From Eunapius fragilis (Eukaryota; Porifera; Demospongiae; Spongillida; Spongillidae): a stretch of 64,000 bases of DNA. Position numbers and translations under genes: made by a program. Of the stretch, positions 62,615 through 64,000 are shown in pieces. Every line of letters starts with the position of its first letter. Position 1 is the first letter of the stretch. The stretch spans positions 12,608,144-12,672,143 of the forward strand of contig OY811974.1 in NCBI GenBank assembly GCA_963681505.1. The letters are read 5' to 3'. The notes below the pieces were generated by a model that worked only from the letters and a program-made list of their open reading frames with translations, had not been told where the DNA came from and ran no database searches.

Positions 62615-64000
62615 ATGGCAGAAATTCGCTTACAACCACCGGAAGCCTTTGATTTCAAGAACTCCGACGATTGGAGTCGATGGAAGCGCCGCTTTCAACA
62701 GTTCCGTGTTGCTTCGGGCCTGGACGAACAGTCGGAGGCAAAACAGGTCAGTACGCTACTATATTCCCTTGGCGAGGAGGCAGAAGACGTCCTCCGCTCA
62801 ACTAACATCGAACCCTCGGGAGAAAGAAGATACACTAAAGTGCTTGAGAAGCTTGACGAGTATTTCCAAGTCCGACGTAATGTAATCTTCGAACGGGCGC
62901 AGTTCAACCGCAGGAATCAACTAGAAGGAGAGTCCTGTGACCAATACATCACAGAGCTGTACTCTCAGGCTGTACAGCTTGGCTGAAAGATGCTCTTACG
63001 GACATCTAATGGCAGAAATGATTCGTGACCGTCTTGTCGTAGAAATTCTGGACAAAGGGCTTTCAGAAAAGCTTCAATTGTACCCAGAACTAACTTTGGA
63101 GCAAGCAAAGACAATGGTGCGGCAGAAGGAAGCGGTACACGAGCATCAGCAGGTATTCAAAGGGGTAAATGACGGTGCCGTATAGGGATTGAGGAGCAAA
63201 GGTGCAAGATCGAAGTCAGCTGAAGAAAAGCATAGATTCCAGAATCCAGTAGTAAAATCTCAACCTGCTGAAGAGAAACACCGTGCAAGTAAACCAGGAA
63301 GTTCTAAACAGTCAAAAAACTGTATGAGATGTGGGAAGGGGCAGCACTCTAGGCATTCCTGTCCTGCTAGAGATGCCACTTGTCACAGATGCCAGCGCAA
63401 AGGACATTACAGTTCGCAGTGTCGATCCAGGACAGTAGCTGAAGTAGAGTCGAGTACGGAAGAAGAGTCATGTATGGATACAGCTTATATTGACACCCTC
63501 TCACAAGCTGCGGAATCTTGGAAAGTGAAGTTAAGAGTATCTGGTCGAGTCATTGAGTTCAAAGTAGACACCGGAGCAGAGGTGACAGCTGTATCTGACA
63601 CAGCATTTGGAACTATGAGGATCAAACATTAAAGGCACCCACAAAGGTTCTATATGGCCCTGCACGTACTGCCTTGAATGTCTTGGGTCAGTTTGAAGGA
63701 GAGCTGTCCTATCAGGGAAAATCAACGAAGCAGACCATTTATGTGGTAAAGGGGCTGAGAAGTAACCTATTGGGATTTCCAGCTATTATGTCTCTTAGGC
63801 TGCTGGCAGGGATTGAAGAAACAGTGGTGGGAGATACGAAAACAGACATCGTTGGGAGGTATCCGAAACTATTCCAAGGTCTGGGAAACATGGGAGAACC
63901 GTATGATATCCAACTCAAGCAACACCCACAACCTCATGCACTGTATACAGCACGCAATATTCCACTACCGTTGCGTGGAAAAGTTCAGCAAGAGTTGGAA
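62615..64000 (+). mobile_element. Ty3/gypsy gag-pol, broken, runs off the window
   Basis: Gag starts ATG 62615 ('MAEIRLQPPEAFDFKNSDDW') and is open to 62986; an extra base near 62980 shifts it to the frame that continues to an in-frame TAG at 63183. From 63189 the frame has two CCHC knuckles ('CMRCGKGQHSRHSC', 'CHRCQRKGHYSSQC') and an aspartic protease start 'FKVDTGAEVTAVSD'. A further shift near 63612 puts the protease/RT linker ('ARTALNVLGQFEGEL', 'LLGFPAIMSL', 'LYTARNIPLPLRGKVQQELE') in a third frame, open to the window edge. Three lesions make this copy inactive. The layout is that of the mag/K02A2.6-like gypsy lineage. Confidence 0.88.

Overview
This is a eukaryotic, animal-type nuclear genome window. 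Genes are split by short GT..AG introns, and the sequence is packed with transposons. The most likely source is a demosponge. That is an inference from four things: multi-exon Calx-beta proteins, a six-cysteine knottin precursor, a lysine-rich 'ADPEKKK' repeat protein linked to Helitron-like elements that I associate with sponge genomes, and very short introns. No species can be named from sequence alone.

Layout. (1) 1-3551: 3' part of a Calx-beta gene copy (copy A), then degraded intergenic DNA. (2) 6120-14600 and 25787-36660 are two copies of one large segmental duplication. Each carries gypsy scraps, a LINE scrap, a minus-strand VIT+VWA (VWA5-like) gene and a divergent plus-strand Calx-beta gene. 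A third, shorter copy with only the VWA5-like gene lies at 53459-56415. The Calx-beta gene of copy B runs on to a stop near 19097, with about 23 exons. (3) 20917-22901, between the duplications: a secreted-peptide gene whose mature part is cut into 18 microexons of 3-15 nt, 13 of them a single codon. The predicted product has a C-C-CC-C-C knottin framework. This is the most unusual feature here. (4) 23474-25790: broken BEL/Pao element. (5) 36660-53458: nested transposon territory with Helitron-like units in both orientations, RLE-type LINE tails, palindromic MITEs and a 2.2 kb TIR transposon. (6) 56416-62105: nested TIR elements (hAT-like and MULE-like), a diverged Helitron that landed in a Calx-beta intron remnant, MITEs and a ~190 bp satellite. 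(7) 62594-64000: primer-binding site and broken gag-pol of a Ty3/gypsy element cut by the window edge.

How the genes relate. The VWA5-like and Calx-beta genes are arranged head to head and duplicated together. In copy C (30559-36559) the VWA5-like gene is intact while the Calx-beta gene has frameshifts. In copy B a 933-bp deletion removed the shared promoter, the VWA5 5' end and the Calx-beta first exon(s). Copy D keeps an intact VWA5-like gene only. Comparing copies gives empty sites that date and define several transposon insertions.
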